Shown: positions 9,544 to 23,342, counted from the stretch's first letter. The stretch: DNA of 64,000 bases from Buttiauxella sp. B2 (GCF_006376615.1 NZ_VEXQ01000014.1:1-64000); one strand, 5' to 3'. Made by a program: numbers and translations. Notes: a model not told the origin generated them from the letters alone.

Positions 9544-10761
9544 TTACTTCTTCAATTCGTTCAAAGCACGAATACGAGATGACAGCGAGAACAGACGGAT
9601 GAAGCCGCCCGCGTGGCTATGGTCATATACTTCGTCTTCGCCGAAGGTTGCGAACTCTTCGCTATACAGGCTGTTTGGCGATTTTTTCTGCTGCGCCGTA
9701 ACCTGGCCTTTATAAAGCTCCAGCACAACTTCACCATTCACTTCTTCTGCCAGTGATTCGGCAGATGCCTGCAAAGATTTACGTAGCGGTGCGAACCAAC
9801 GACCATCGTAAACAACATAGGACATTTCCAGGCCTAGCTGCTCACGCCATTTGAAGCTATCGCGGTCCAGAACCAACTGCTCAACACCACGCAGAGCAGC
9901 CATTATGATGGTGCCTCCTGGGGTTTCATAACAGCCACGGGACTTAATCCCAACCAGACGGTTTTCTACGATATCAATACGACCGATGCCGTGTTTAGAA
10001 CCAATCTTGTTCAGTGTTTCCAAGCACTGGAACGGCGTCATTGTTTCACCGTTAACCGCAACAACTTTGCCTTGTTTAACGGTAACCGTAACTTGCTCAG
10101 CCTGATCTGGTGCTTCTTTCGGATCAACAGTCCAGACCCAGCAATCTTTATTCGGTGCATTCCACGGGCTTTCCAGCACACCACCTTCGGTAGAGATGTG
10201 CCATGCGTTTTCATCGCGGCTGTAGATTTTCTCAAGCGACGCGGTCGTTGGGATATCACGTTCTTTCAGGTAATCCAGCAGCGCTTCACGGGAACGCAGG
10301 TTCCACTCACGCCACGGCGCAACCACTTTCAGATGTGGGGCCAGAGCCGCCCAGGTAGATTCGAAACGCACCTGGTCGTTACCTTTACCGGTTGCGCCGT
10401 GACACAGAGCATCAGCACCTACTTTATTTGCTACATCAACCAGTGCTTTTGCGATAAGCGGACGCGCCATAGAAGTGCCCAGCAGATAGCTGCCTTCGTA
10501 CAGTGCGCCAGTCTGCAATACCGGGTAAACGTAGTCACTGATGAACTCTTCACGCGCATCCACGACATAGCACTCAGTTGCGCCCGAACGCAGTGCTTTT
10601 TGTTCCACGCCTTTCAGGTCTTCGCGATCCTGGCCAATATCCACAACACACGCGACCACTTCACAACCGCCGTAGTTTTCTTTCAGCCATGGAATAATGG
10701 CAGAAGTGTCAAGGCCGCCAGAGTATGCGAGAACGATTTTTTTGATGCCGTGATTTTGCAT
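9544..10761 (-). CDS. argG: Argininosuccinate synthase ArgG (short form)
   Basis: Joins citrulline and aspartate with ATP to form argininosuccinate. The start at ATG ([10 protein letters not shown]) is preceded by GAAGGATAA and gives 405 residues. This is the roughly 400-residue type of ArgG, not the longer 447-residue type of E. coli. The PP-loop [11 protein letters not shown] is near residues 11-21, and the substrate motifs [13 protein letters not shown] and RNSLKS-like LRKSLQ segments follow. In E. coli argG lies far from the arg cluster, whereas here it sits between argB and argH. An ERIC element separates it from argB. Confidence 0.95.
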   Translation of the reverse strand: MQNHGIKKIVLAYSGGLDTSAIIPWLKENYGGCEVVACVVDIGQDREDLKGVEQKALRSGATECYVVDAREEFISDYVYPVLQTGALYEGSYLLGTSMARPLIAKALVDVANKVGADALCHGATGKGNDQVRFESTWAALAPHLKVVAPWREWNLRSREALLDYLKERDIPTTASLEKIYSRDENAWHISTEGGVLESPWNAPNKDCWVWTVDPKEAPDQAEQVTVTVKQGKVVAVNGETMTPFQCLETLNKIGSKHGIGRIDIVENRLVGIKSRGCYETPGGTIIMAALRGVEQLVLDRDSFKWREQLGLEMSYVVYDGRWFAPLRKSLQASAESLAEEVNGEVVLELYKGQVTAQQKKSPNSLYSEEFATFGEDEVYDHSHAGGFIRLFSLSSRIRALNELKK

Positions 10762-10784
10762 TGTCTTATCCTTCAAATTCGAAA

Positions 10785-10912
10785 TTGATGCGCTAAATAA
10801 TTTGAGTCACAGAAAGGCGACAAGCTCGAGAATCCCAGGAGCTTACATAAAGTAAGTGACTGGGGTGAGCGAGTTCAGCCAACGTATCTGCGGCTCGAAG
10901 TATGACGCGCAA
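10785..10912 (+). repeat. ERIC element 1 (argB-argG gap)
   Basis: 128-bp Enterobacterial Repetitive Intergenic Consensus. The core CCCAGGAGCTTACATAAAGTAAGTGACTGGGGTGAGCG matches the known ERIC core except for one extra base. The terminal inverted repeats TTGATGCGCTAAATAATTTG... and ...CTCGAAGTATGACGCGCAA mark both ends. It lies inside the argC-B-G-H transcription unit and so would be transcribed into a long hairpin between the argB and argG messages. Confidence 0.93.
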
Positions 10913-10914
10913 AA

Positions 10915-11688
10915 CTAGGCCAGAATACGGGTGCCGATTGCCACACCGTTAAACAAAGAAGGTAACTGCTCCGCGTGACGCCAGGACGCAATGTCCACAG
11001 GGCGGCCCAGCGTGCGGGCTGCATCCAGCGCCGCGTTTACTTTAACAATCATGCCGTCGGTAATAATGCCCTGAGCGATTAACTGCTCAGCTTTTGCCGC
11101 CGTCATTTCTGCAATACGTTGCCCTTTGCCGTCCAGAATGCCGCTGACGTCTGACAGCAGAATCAAATCCGCGCCAAGGGTTGCTGCCAGCGCCGTAGCA
11201 GCCTGATCAGCGTTCACGTTCATCAACTCGCCTTCAGTGGTCACACCAATGGAACTGACAATCGGTAAAAAATTAGCTTCAAGTAGCGTGGTAATCAGCT
11301 TATCTGAACCCGGTTTTGCAAGACCAACATGGCCAAGTTCTTCGTCCAGTTTAGTTACCGTCACGCTATCGCCATCACCAAGGCAAAGACCGACACCATT
11401 GATGCCATGTTTTTTCGCCCAGGCCAACAAGGTTTTGTTTGCCGTACCCGCCAGTGCGCCAGTAATAATGTCAATCTGATCAGCAGGCGTGACACGCAGG
11501 CCGTTTTTCTTCGTCACCGGCAAAGAGAGCTTTTTCATCAGCTCATCCACCAGACAACCACCACCGTGCACAATCACCAGCGGGCGTTGATGGGACTGAC
11601 GATAGTTCACCAACGCAGTAAACAAACGCTCCAGCGCTTCTTCGCTATCCAGCAGTACGCCACCTAACTTGATAATTAATGGATTCAT
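10915..11688 (-). CDS. argB: Acetylglutamate kinase ArgB
   Basis: Second step of arginine synthesis: phosphorylates N-acetylglutamate. It has 257 residues starting [10 protein letters not shown], against 258 in E. coli; the upstream in-frame extension lacks family similarity. Amino acid kinase fold motifs are seen: KLGGVLLD at the N-terminus, [11 protein letters not shown] near 45, and the nucleotide-binding [10 protein letters not shown] near 181. It starts 22 bp after argC stops and is part of the argC-led operon repressed by ArgR. Confidence 0.97.
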   Translation of the reverse strand: MNPLIIKLGGVLLDSEEALERLFTALVNYRQSHQRPLVIVHGGGCLVDELMKKLSLPVTKKNGLRVTPADQIDIITGALAGTANKTLLAWAKKHGINGVGLCLGDGDSVTVTKLDEELGHVGLAKPGSDKLITTLLEANFLPIVSSIGVTTEGELMNVNADQAATALAATLGADLILLSDVSGILDGKGQRIAEMTAAKAEQLIAQGIITDGMIVKVNAALDAARTLGRPVDIASWRHAEQLPSLFNGVAIGTRILA

Positions 11689-11710
11689 TATTATTCCACC
11701 CGACTGCCGG

Positions 11711-12715
11711 TTATATAAGAGACTGCGTTTCGGCAAAACCAAAACGGATATTCAGGCACTGCACGGCCTGGGCCGATGCGCCTTTCAGTAAATTGTCTTC
11801 GGTTGCGACGACAATCAAGTGCTCGCCCTGCACGGCAAAACCGATATCGCAGAATGGCAGGCCAATTACATTTTTCAGTGCTGGCACGCCTTTGTCGTAC
11901 AAGCGCACCAACGGTTTATCTTGATATGCCTGATTAAAAGCATCAGCTATTTGCTGCTGCGTAACACCTGCGTTCAGACGGCAGGTAATGGTCGCCAGAA
12001 TCCCACGTGGGAAATTGCCCAAGTGCGGTGTGAAAATCACTGAGGTACCGAGGTGCGTCGCGATTTCAGGATGATGGCGATGGTTAAAAATACCATATGG
12101 TTGCAGGCTCACTTCGCAGAAGCTGTTAGAAATCGCCGCTTTACGCCCGGCACCACTGACTCCGCTGGTTGCATTGATCACAGGCCACTGGTTCAAATCC
12201 AGCAGTCCAGCATCAATCAGAGGTTTTAACGCTAATTGCGACGCAGTTGGATAACAGCCGGGAACAGAGATCAAACTGGTTTCTTTCAGTTTGTCGCTCT
12301 GCCATTCCGCAAGGCCATACACGGCTTGCTCCAGCAGTTCGGGATATTGATGGGTAAAACCATAATAACGCTGATAAAACTCGGCATCGTTAACGCGGAA
12401 TGCACCAGAAAGATCGATGACGACACAACCCGCAGCCAGAAACTGCGGTGCCAGATCATGACTCACTTCGTGGGCGGTTGCGAGGAACACCACATCTACG
12501 CCATCAGTAAATTCGCTGATATCCGACATCGCCTGTAACGGCATGTCGACGATACCTTTTAATTGCGGATGCAAATCAGATATCAACTTTCCTGCGTCAT
12601 TACTTTGCGCTGAAACCGTCAATGCGGTTATGTTCATATGAGGATGGCGATTCAAATAGGTCACAAGTTCTGCGCCTGCATAACCGCTGGCACCAACAAT
12701 CAGCGTATTCAACAT
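11711..12715 (-). CDS. argC: N-acetyl-gamma-glutamyl-phosphate reductase ArgC
   Basis: NADPH-dependent third step of arginine synthesis. It has 334 residues beginning [16 protein letters not shown], identical in length to E. coli. The Rossmann motif GASGYAG is at 8-14 and the catalytic cysteine in [10 protein letters not shown] near 154. It is the first gene of the argCBGH unit and divergent from argE, with ARG boxes in the 184-bp gap. A longer in-frame N-terminal extension was rejected. Confidence 0.97.
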   Translation of the reverse strand: MLNTLIVGASGYAGAELVTYLNRHPHMNITALTVSAQSNDAGKLISDLHPQLKGIVDMPLQAMSDISEFTDGVDVVFLATAHEVSHDLAPQFLAAGCVVIDLSGAFRVNDAEFYQRYYGFTHQYPELLEQAVYGLAEWQSDKLKETSLISVPGCYPTASQLALKPLIDAGLLDLNQWPVINATSGVSGAGRKAAISNSFCEVSLQPYGIFNHRHHPEIATHLGTSVIFTPHLGNFPRGILATITCRLNAGVTQQQIADAFNQAYQDKPLVRLYDKGVPALKNVIGLPFCDIGFAVQGEHLIVVATEDNLLKGASAQAVQCLNIRFGFAETQSLI

Positions 12716-12834
12716 CTCGGCTGTACACCTTCTTAGGTTGTGTCTGCTAAAGGTGTCAGCGGGAAAGCCATCACCCAACATGCAATTACGTGGTTAAATC
12801 CACTGGAACTTAGGGTTCCATCGCGGCAGGTAAT

Positions 12835-12873
12835 AATGTATTTTTATTCAATATTACTGCATGATTATGTATA
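12835..12873. promoter_or_regulatory. Two ARG boxes (ArgR operator) for argC/argE
   Basis: Two 18-bp imperfect palindromes, AATGTATTTTTATTCAAT (12835-12852) and ACTGCATGATTATGTATA (12856-12873), are separated by exactly 3 bp. This is the classical tandem ARG-box layout bound by an ArgR hexamer with arginine. It lies in the divergent argC-argE promoter region and should repress both directions. Confidence 0.9.
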
Positions 12874-12899
12874 CCAACCTGAGCTAAGGCCTGTCAACA

Positions 12900-14051
12900 G
12901 TGAAGATGAAATTACCTCCTTTTATCGAGATTTACCGCGCATTGATCGCCACGCCATCCATCAGCGCCACCGACAGCGCGTTGGATCAGAGCAATGAGTC
13001 TTTAATCAATTTACTGGCTGGATGGTTCCGCGACCTTGGATTTAACGTCGAAATACAGCCAGTACCGGGTACACGCAATAAATTCAATATGTTGGCGAGC
13101 ACTGGTAATGGTGCTGGCGGGCTATTGCTTGCGGGCCATACCGACACCGTGCCGTTTGACGATGGCCGCTGGACGCGCGACCCCTTCACGCTGACCGAGC
13201 ACGAAAATAAGTTGTACGGCCTCGGCACCGCCGATATGAAAGGCTTCTTTGCGTTTATTCTCGATTCGCTGCGCGATGTGGATGTCTCCACACTGAAAAA
13301 GCCACTCTATATTCTGGCGACGGCTGATGAAGAAACGACGATGGCGGGTGCGCGTTATTTCTCTGAAACCACAAGTTTACGCCCGGACTGCGCCATCATC
13401 GGCGAACCGACCTCATTACAGCCAGTACGCGCTCATAAAGGTCATATTTCAAATGCGATTCGCATTCTTGGGCAATCTGGCCATTCAAGCGATCCTGCTC
13501 GAGGCGTAAACGCCATCGAACTAATGCACGATGCCATCGGCCATATCATGTCGCTGAAAAACACGCTGAAAGACCGCTATCACCACGATGCCTTCACCGT
13601 GCCGTATCCGACGCTGAACCTCGGACATATCAGTGGTGGCGATGCTGCAAACCGTATTTGTGCCTGCTGTGAACTGCATATGGATATTCGTCCGTTGCCA
13701 GGTCTGACGTTAAATGATCTGAACGGTTTACTTAACGAAGCGTTAGAACCTGTTAGCCAGCGCTGGCCAGGCCGTCTGACGATTTCTGAACTGCACCCGC
13801 CAATTCCAGGTTATGAATGCGCCAAAGACCATCAGCTAGTGCAAGTAGTCGAAAAATTACTGGGTGCCCAGACTGAAGTGGTGAACTACTGCACCGAAGC
13901 GCCATTTATTCAGACTATTTGCCCAACGTTAGTCCTGGGGCCAGGTTCAATAAACCAGGCACATCAGCCCGACGAATACATCGAAACACGTTTTATCGAA
14001 CCAACTCGCAAACTGATAACGCAAGTAGTGCATCATTTTTGTTGGCATTGA
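12900..14051 (+). CDS. argE: Acetylornithine deacetylase ArgE
   Basis: Zinc metallopeptidase-like enzyme (M20 family) that releases ornithine from N-acetylornithine. It has 383 residues if started at the GTG at 12900, the E. coli length; an ATG two codons later is an alternative. Metal-site motifs are seen: [14 protein letters not shown] near 78, GTADMKGF near 110, [12 protein letters not shown] near 143 and GEPTS near 169. It is transcribed divergently from argC across the ARG boxes and followed by a terminator. Confidence 0.96.
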   Translation: MKMKLPPFIEIYRALIATPSISATDSALDQSNESLINLLAGWFRDLGFNVEIQPVPGTRNKFNMLASTGNGAGGLLLAGHTDTVPFDDGRWTRDPFTLTEHENKLYGLGTADMKGFFAFILDSLRDVDVSTLKKPLYILATADEETTMAGARYFSETTSLRPDCAIIGEPTSLQPVRAHKGHISNAIRILGQSGHSSDPARGVNAIELMHDAIGHIMSLKNTLKDRYHHDAFTVPYPTLNLGHISGGDAANRICACCELHMDIRPLPGLTLNDLNGLLNEALEPVSQRWPGRLTISELHPPIPGYECAKDHQLVQVVEKLLGAQTEVVNYCTEAPFIQTICPTLVLGPGSINQAHQPDEYIETRFIEPTRKLITQVVHHFCWH

Positions 14052-14063
14052 AAATAGCGATTC

Positions 14064-14084
14064 AGGGGGTTTTGCCCCCTTTTT
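14064..14084 (+). terminator. Terminator after argE
   Basis: AGGGGG/CCCCCT stem with a short loop and a T5 run, 13 bp after the argE stop codon. Confidence 0.85.
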
Positions 14085-14288
14085 AAGCTGCTTTTTAGCG
14101 GATCATCATAAGAAACGCTTATCCACGAAGTTAGTAATTAAATTTCATGAATTAGCGTAATTTATTCGTTTGCTGAAACGATTTCGTAGCAATTGACGAA
14201 CGATGACTTACGTGGCTTTATAAAGACGGTGTTGAACCTTCACGGGTGAAATTAAGTTACATAAAAAGATGGGGTGTCTGGGACTATA

Positions 14289-16940
14289 ATGAACGAACAA
14301 TATTCCGCTTTGCGAAGTAATGTCAGTATGCTCGGCAAGTTGCTCGGGGATACCATCAAGGATGCGTTAGGTGAAAACATTCTTGACCGCGTAGAAACAA
14401 TCCGCAAATTGTCTAAGTCCTCGCGGGCAGGCAATGAAGCAAATCGTCAGGAATTGCTGACCACGTTACAGAACCTGTCTAACGACGAACTGCTCCCAGT
14501 AGCCCGTGCATTCAGCCAATTCCTGAACCTGGCCAACACCGCCGAGCAATATCACAGTATTTCCGCAAATGGCGAAGCCGCCAGCAATCCTGAAGTTATC
14601 GCTAAGACACTCCAAAAATTAAAAAATCAGCCGGATATTAGCGAAGCCGCCATTCGTGATGCTGTTGAGTCTTTGTCACTGGAATTAGTGCTGACCGCAC
14701 ACCCAACCGAAATTACCCGTCGCACCCTGATTCACAAATTGGTTGAAGTAAATAGCTGTCTGAAGCAGCTCGACCATAGCGATATCGCCGATTACGAGCG
14801 CAACCAAATTATGCGCCGCCTGCGCCAACTGGTGGCTCAGGCCTGGCACACTGACGAAATTCGTAAAAACCGCCCTTCCCCAGTTGATGAAGCGAAATGG
14901 GGTTTTGCAGTGGTTGAAAACAGCCTGTGGGAAGGTGTTCCGAACTACCTGCGCGAGCTGAATGAACAACTCGAAGACAATCTAAATTACAAACTGCCGG
15001 TCGATTTTGTTCCGGTGCGTTTCACTTCATGGATGGGTGGCGACCGCGACGGTAACCCAAATGTTACCGCTGATATCACTCGCCACGTTCTATTACTCAG
15101 CCGCTGGAAAGCAACTGATCTGTTCCTGAGAGATATTCAGGTGCTAATTTCCGAGCTTTCAATGGTGGAATGCACACCAGAACTGAGCGAACTGGCCGGC
15201 CCTGATGCTTCACAAGAACCGTACCGCTGCATTATGAAAGGCATTCGTCAGCAATTATTGGCGACCCAGGCGTGGCTTGAAGCGCGTTTGAAAGGCCAAC
15301 GTCTGCCAAAACCAGAAGGTTTGTTAACGCAAAACGAACAGCTTTGGGATCCTCTATATGCGTGTTACCAGTCGCTTCAAGCTTGCGGAATGGGCATTAT
15401 CGCCAACGGTCAGTTGCTCGATACCCTGCGCCGAGTGAAAAGTTTTGGTGTACCGTTAGTCCGCATCGATGTTCGCCAGGAAAGTACACGCCACACCGAA
15501 GCATTGGGTGAAATGACTCGCTATCTGGGCATTGGCGATTACGAAAGCTGGTCTGAAGCTGACAAGCAAGCCTTCCTGATCCGCGAATTAAACTCCAAAC
15601 GTCCCTTGCTGCCACGCCAGTGGGAGCCAAGCGAAACCACTCGCGAAGTGCTGGAAACCTGTAAAGTCGTTGCCGAAGCGCCGCGTGGATCTATCGCTGC
15701 CTATGTTATTTCAATGGCGAAGACCCCCTCTGACGTACTGGCTGTGCACTTGTTGCTGAAAGAAGCAGGCTGCACCTTTGCCCTGCCTGTTGCTCCGCTG
15801 TTTGAAACACTCGACGACCTGAACAATGCCGATGACGTAATGACTCAGTTGCTGAATATCGACTGGTATCGCGGCTTTATTCAGGGCAAACAGATGGTCA
15901 TGATTGGCTATTCTGACTCGGCGAAAGATGCAGGCGTAATGGCAGCTTCCTGGGCACAGTATCAAGCCCAGGACGCGCTGATAAAAACCTGTGAGAAAGC
16001 CGGGATTACGCTGACGCTATTCCACGGACGCGGTGGTTCTATCGGCCGTGGTGGCGCGCCTGCGCACGCAGCTCTGCTTTCACAACCGCCAGGAAGCCTG
16101 AAAGGTGGTCTGCGTGTGACTGAGCAAGGCGAAATGATCCGCTTTAAATACGGTCTGCCAGAAATCACCATCAGCAGCCTGTCGCTTTATACCAGCGCGA
16201 TTCTGGAAGCTAACCTGCTGCCACCACCAGAGCCGAAGAAAGAGTGGAAACATATCATGGAGGAGCTGTCTGTTATCTCCTGCGATATGTACCGCGGCTA
16301 TGTCCGCGAAAACAAAGACTTTGTGCCGTATTTCCGTTCAGCAACACCAGAACAAGAGCTAGCTAAGCTGCCGCTCGGCTCGCGCCCGGCAAAACGTCGC
16401 GCTAGTGGTGGTGTTGAGTCACTGCGTGCCATCCCATGGATTTTCGCCTGGACGCAAAACCGCCTGATGCTGCCAGCGTGGCTGGGGGCCGGTGCCGCGC
16501 TGCAGAAAGTAGTGGAAGATGGCAAACAGGACGAGCTGGAAACTATGTGCCGTGACTGGCCGTTCTTCTCCACCCGCCTTGGCATGCTGGAAATGGTATT
16601 TGCAAAAGCCGACTTGTGGCTTGCGGAATATTACGATCAGCGCCTGGTGAAACCAGAGTTGTGGAAACTTGGCACACAACTGCGCAACCAACTGGATGCG
16701 GATATCAAAGTCGTACTGGATATTGCCAACGACTCGCATCTTATGGCCGACCTGCCATGGATTGCCGAGTCCATCCAGTTGCGTAACATCTACACTGACC
16801 CGTTAAACGTCTTGCAAGCTGAATTACTGCATCGTTCGCGCCAGTCTGAAGAGAACGGTGAAGAACCTAACGCTCAGGTTGAACAAGCGCTAATGGTCAC
16901 CATTGCAGGTGTTGCAGCGGGTATGCGTAACACGGGTTAA
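14289..16940 (+). CDS. ppc: Phosphoenolpyruvate carboxylase Ppc
   Basis: Anaplerotic enzyme that carboxylates PEP to oxaloacetate for the TCA cycle. It starts at [12 protein letters not shown] and has 883 residues, exactly the E. coli length; an in-frame extension five codons upstream was rejected. Catalytic His in [13 protein letters not shown] near 138, the [11 protein letters not shown] loop near 579-589 and the C-terminal MRNTG are all intact. About 235 bp of promoter region separates it from argE. Confidence 0.98.
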   Translation: MNEQYSALRSNVSMLGKLLGDTIKDALGENILDRVETIRKLSKSSRAGNEANRQELLTTLQNLSNDELLPVARAFSQFLNLANTAEQYHSISANGEAASNPEVIAKTLQKLKNQPDISEAAIRDAVESLSLELVLTAHPTEITRRTLIHKLVEVNSCLKQLDHSDIADYERNQIMRRLRQLVAQAWHTDEIRKNRPSPVDEAKWGFAVVENSLWEGVPNYLRELNEQLEDNLNYKLPVDFVPVRFTSWMGGDRDGNPNVTADITRHVLLLSRWKATDLFLRDIQVLISELSMVECTPELSELAGPDASQEPYRCIMKGIRQQLLATQAWLEARLKGQRLPKPEGLLTQNEQLWDPLYACYQSLQACGMGIIANGQLLDTLRRVKSFGVPLVRIDVRQESTRHTEALGEMTRYLGIGDYESWSEADKQAFLIRELNSKRPLLPRQWEPSETTREVLETCKVVAEAPRGSIAAYVISMAKTPSDVLAVHLLLKEAGCTFALPVAPLFETLDDLNNADDVMTQLLNIDWYRGFIQGKQMVMIGYSDSAKDAGVMAASWAQYQAQDALIKTCEKAGITLTLFHGRGGSIGRGGAPAHAALLSQPPGSLKGGLRVTEQGEMIRFKYGLPEITISSLSLYTSAILEANLLPPPEPKKEWKHIMEELSVISCDMYRGYVRENKDFVPYFRSATPEQELAKLPLGSRPAKRRASGGVESLRAIPWIFAWTQNRLMLPAWLGAGAALQKVVEDGKQDELETMCRDWPFFSTRLGMLEMVFAKADLWLAEYYDQRLVKPELWKLGTQLRNQLDADIKVVLDIANDSHLMADLPWIAESIQLRNIYTDPLNVLQAELLHRSRQSEENGEEPNAQVEQALMVTIAGVAAGMRNTG

Positions 16941-16960
16941 GAGATAAAACGCCCATTCAA

Positions 16961-16983
16961 ACCCCGCATCTGCGGGGTTTTTT
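16961..16983 (+). terminator. Terminator after ppc
   Basis: CCCCGCA-TC-TGCGGGG-type stem followed by T6, 20 bp after the ppc stop. Confidence 0.88.
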
Positions 16984-17055
16984 GTTTTTGCTCATGCGCA
17001 TTGGAGCTTCAATGTGGCAGGATAAAACATCCTGATTAACCCGCTGTGGTGCAAT

Positions 17056-17916
17056 ATGAATGACGACGTAAGCCAAATCCTTTCTCGCCTGCTCAACAGC
17101 CCATCGGGCGTTCAACACGTCTGGTTTGCAGATAATCAGCTTGCCCCTTCGGAACTTGCTTATCAGGTTGATTTCCCGCGTCTGGAAGTGGTGCTGGATG
17201 GCGTGCTGATGGACGCCTGTGACGCAGGCATGCCCGCAAGGCTTGAACAATACGACGTGCTATATGTCCCGATGAAATGCTGGAACAACCCGCAGTGGAA
17301 TACGCCCGTTACCACGCTGAGCATATTATTTGGCAAACAGCAGTTGGGATTTAGCGTCCTGCACTGGGATGGAACGGTGTTTAAAACACTGGGCAAACAG
17401 AATGTCGCCCGCCGTGGGCCACGCATTGGCTCCTTCCTGCTTCAGGCTCTTAACGAACTGGTGATGCAGCCTCGCGATCAACAAACGGCACGGTTTATCG
17501 TCAGCAGCATACTAAGCCATTGTACTGACCTGCTCGGCAGCCAGATCCAGACCGCTTCACGGAGTCAGGCACTATTCGACGCAATTCGTGAGTATATCGA
17601 CGTAAGATATGGCGAACAGCTTACCAGGGAATCAGTCGCGCAGGCCTTTTACATCTCACCAAACTACCTTTCTCATCTCTTCCAGAAAACCGGTGCGATA
17701 GGTTTTAACGAATACCTGAATTACACCCGTCTGGAGCATGCCAAAACATTGCTTAAACGCTACGATCTAAAGGTGAAAGAAGTGGCGCACGCTTGTGGGT
17801 TTGTCGATAGCAATTACTTTTGCCGTCTGTTCAGGAAAAATACCGAGAGATCGCCATCAGAGTACCGCCGCCAGTACCATAGCCAACTAACAGAAAAGGC
17901 TCTCACCCCAGAATAA
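17056..17916 (+). CDS. yijO: AraC-family regulator YijO
   Basis: Predicted transcription factor of 286 residues (283 in E. coli). The C-terminal third has the double helix-turn-helix of AraC/XylS proteins (TRESVAQAFYISPNYLSHLF near 190-210 and KVKEVAHACGFVDSNYFCRLF near 240-260). The N-terminal domain is of unknown ligand specificity. It sits next to the frw/pfl genes in E. coli and could regulate them, but this is not established. Here its 3' end overlaps frwD by 14 bp. Most of that neighbouring locus is gone, so its original target may be missing. Confidence 0.92.
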   Translation: MNDDVSQILSRLLNSPSGVQHVWFADNQLAPSELAYQVDFPRLEVVLDGVLMDACDAGMPARLEQYDVLYVPMKCWNNPQWNTPVTTLSILFGKQQLGFSVLHWDGTVFKTLGKQNVARRGPRIGSFLLQALNELVMQPRDQQTARFIVSSILSHCTDLLGSQIQTASRSQALFDAIREYIDVRYGEQLTRESVAQAFYISPNYLSHLFQKTGAIGFNEYLNYTRLEHAKTLLKRYDLKVKEVAHACGFVDSNYFCRLFRKNTERSPSEYRRQYHSQLTEKALTPE

Positions 17917-18247
17917 TATGAGTATCCTGTGGAGTACCAAAAATGCGTCGCACCGCAGACATCACCTTTTGCGGCTCACGAAGAAACGCATTGATGCTCG
18001 ACTGAACACATCGGCAATGCGCGAAACGCTCGGCACCAGACAGCTCAATGTCGGTGATTAATAACACCACATCGGCGTGCATTATATCCGCAAGCGTTAA
18101 CTCATTCTCAATACCCAGCGCGCCCTGCGTTTCAATTTTGACCAACCATTTCTCTTGCTGGCAGAGTTTATCAAGACGCTCTGCCGCCATATAAGTGTGA
18201 GCGACACCGCTGACACATGCCGTCACTGCAACCAGATGTCGTGTCAT
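17903..18247 (-). CDS. frwD: PTS fructose-like EIIB component FrwD
   Basis: Small cytoplasmic EIIB-type phosphocarrier of 114 residues, similar throughout to E. coli FrwD. The phospho-accepting cysteine is in TACVSGVAHTYMAAERL (about residues 8-24). The ATG at 18247, preceded by AGGGTGAAGG, is chosen over an upstream in-frame TTG. It is intact, but the EIIC (frwC), second EIIB (frwB) and EI/HPr-like (ptsA) partners expected next to it are absent from this window because of the deletion at about 19004-19011. It starts 21 bp after the pflC remnant stop and would be cotranscribed with it if any promoter remained. Confidence 0.9.
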   Translation of the reverse strand: MTRHLVAVTACVSGVAHTYMAAERLDKLCQQEKWLVKIETQGALGIENELTLADIMHADVVLLITDIELSGAERFAHCRCVQSSINAFLREPQKVMSAVRRIFGTPQDTHIILG

Positions 18248-18268
18248 TCCCTTCACCCTCAATGAAAA

Positions 18269-19011
18269 CTAGCCGCCAATAGTAACGTCAAAACCTGCAT
18301 CTTCAGCCATCTGGCGAAACTGCATGATTTCCGCCTCGCTCGGGGGAGCAATACCCGCCATTCGCCAGGGCTTATCAAGCAATTGATACTTTGGCTCACC
18401 ATACTGATGGAATGGTAATAAATGCAGTTCAGTTAACTTCAATGGTGCCAGAAACTCAAGAATCGCCCGCATATTACCGGTATCTAATGTGTAGCCCGGA
18501 ATGAGCGGGACTCGCGGTATAACATGGAGTCCTGCAGCCGCAAGCATCATGAAGTTTTTCAACACCCTCGGTTGATTGATATTGAGTATGGATCTTGCCT
18601 TTGCACTATCCATCATCTTCAGATCGAAAAGCACTTCATTACACTGCTGCGCCACCGCCAACAATTTATCGGGCGCCGCGTCACCAGCCGTTTCAATCGC
18701 AGTACGAATACCCAACGATTTTAATCGTTTTAAAAAACGGGCCGCAAATTCCGCCTGCATCAGCACTTCTCCACCGGAAAGCGTCACTCCGCCGCCCGAT
18801 ACACGGAAAAACACCTCGTCTTTAAGCACCTCCGTTTCAAGCTCACGGAAGGTGACATCACGGCCAACGTTTTCCAACGCTCTGGAAGGGCACTCATCCA
18901 CATCGTTCAGGCAGGTGGCGCAATGCAGGCACTTTGCCTCACGCCGTACGGTTTCGACCTTCCCGAAGATCGACTCCGGGTTAGCACACCACGAGCAATG
19001 ATGCGTGCAGC
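18269..19011 (-). pseudogene. pflC: pflC, 5'-truncated glycyl-radical-enzyme activase
   Basis: Radical-SAM activating enzyme for the pyruvate formate-lyase-like PflD. Homology begins abruptly at the radical-SAM cluster motif [12 protein letters not shown] (CX3CX2C) and continues to a normal C-terminus. It covers the ferredoxin-like cysteines CLHCATC, the SGGGVTLSGGEVLMQ segment and LLPFHQYGEPKY. About the first 30 residues of the family, including the DGxGIRT segment, are missing. Upstream sequence in this frame is antisense gldA and the apparent extension there is meaningless. Without its start and promoter it is almost surely non-functional. The body is otherwise undecayed, so the truncation looks recent. 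Confidence 0.88.
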
Positions 19012-19740
19012 GCGCTGTCGGTGATTTATACCGATGATGGTGAATTCGACCATTATCTGATGCTGCCACATAATCCGAATATGGTCATTGTTGACACCAA
19101 AATCGTTGCCGAAGCACCGGCGCGTTTGTTGGCGGCCGGTATTGGCGACGCGATGGCAACCTGGTTTGAAGCCCGGGCCTGCTCACGTAGCGGTGCCACC
19201 ACCATGGCGGGTGGCAAATGCACACAAGCAGCACTGGCACTGGCTCAACTGTGCTACAACACGCTGATTGAGGAAGGTGAAAAAGCGATGTTGGCGGCAG
19301 AGCAACACGTGGTGACGCCTGCTCTTGAACGTATTGTTGAAGCCAATACCTACCTGAGCGGCGTAGGCTTTGAGAGCGGTGGCTTGGCGGCAGCCCACGC
19401 TATTCACAACGGCTTAACTACCATCCCGGATGCGCATCACTACTATCATGGCGAGAAAGTGGCATTCGGAACGCTCACTCAACTGGTACTGGAAAATGCA
19501 CCGGTCGAAGAGATAGAAACCGTTGCAGCGCTGTGCCATAGCGTCGGTCTGCCTATCACACTGGCACAGCTGGATATCAAAGATGATATCCCGGCGAAAA
19601 TGCGCATCGTTGCCGAAGCATCCTGTGCCGAAGGCGAAACTATTCACAATATGCCTGGCGGAGCAGATGCCGATCGCGTCTATGCTGCGCTGTTAGTCGC
19701 CGACCAGTACGGCCAACGCCTTCTGCAAGCCTGGGAATAA
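19006..19740 (+). pseudogene. gldA: gldA, 5'-truncated glycerol dehydrogenase
   Basis: C-terminal two thirds of NAD-dependent glycerol dehydrogenase. It begins at the [15 protein letters not shown] position (about residue 127 of the 367-residue family) and runs to the normal end QAWE. The catalytic domain is intact, with the zinc-binding [11 protein letters not shown] aspartate and the histidines in HAIHNGLT and [11 protein letters not shown]. The N-terminal Rossmann NAD-binding domain with the GGGKTLDTAK motif is gone, so the product cannot be a working dehydrogenase. A GTG at 19021 could in principle start translation but has no convincing ribosome binding site. It is fused head to head with the pflC remnant. 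Confidence 0.9.
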
Positions 19741-19750
19741 TAGCCATAAT

Positions 19751-19778
19751 AAAATCCCCGCATTCACGCGGGGATTTT
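19751..19778. terminator. Bidirectional terminator between gldA remnant and katG
   Basis: AAAATCCCCGC-ATTCAC-GCGGGGATTTT: a near-perfect palindrome with T/A runs on both sides, between two converging genes. Confidence 0.88.
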
Positions 19779-19794
19779 CAGGTCCGATAGCGGA

Positions 19795-23127
<3,333 letters not shown>

Positions 23128-23171
23128 TCATCAATCGCATTTATCATTATATGTTGTTGTGTTTGCAGTCC

Positions 23172-23203
23172 AGACGTTTAGACGTCCAGATAGCAAGATG
23201 AAG
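23172..23203. promoter_or_regulatory. Met boxes upstream of metF (MetJ operator)
   Basis: Four consecutive 8-bp units, AGACGTTT, AGACGTCC, AGATAGCA and AGATGAAG, match the AGACGTCT consensus in decreasing degree, as usual for MetJ operators. They are about 55 bp upstream of the metF start. Confidence 0.88.
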
Positions 23204-23294
23204 GAAAAGCGTTTCGCCGTCAACTGAAAAATCAGTACTAGAAATGAGGAATTCTCACGCAAGTTGAAATTTTTTCATGTTCTACTGAAAGGAT

Positions 23295-23325
23295 CAAAAA
23301 AGGCCAGCAAAGCTGGCCTCGTTAT
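23295..23325 (-). terminator. Terminator after metL
   Basis: AGGCCAGC-AAA-GCTGGCCT stem (23301-23319) with a T run on the minus strand (A run at 23296-23300 on plus), just after the metBL operon. Confidence 0.88.
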
Positions 23326-23342
23326 TTCTGTATGTTCGCGAT

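Noticed and set aside
9991-10788. 265-codon open frame antisense to argG
   Set aside because: It lies fully opposite a well-conserved gene, has no ribosome binding site, and its product resembles no family. It is a shadow of argG codon usage.
19012-19069. Apparent N-terminal extension of the pflC frame across the junction
   Set aside because: These codons are the antisense of gldA. They only look like a start because the deletion left the frame open.
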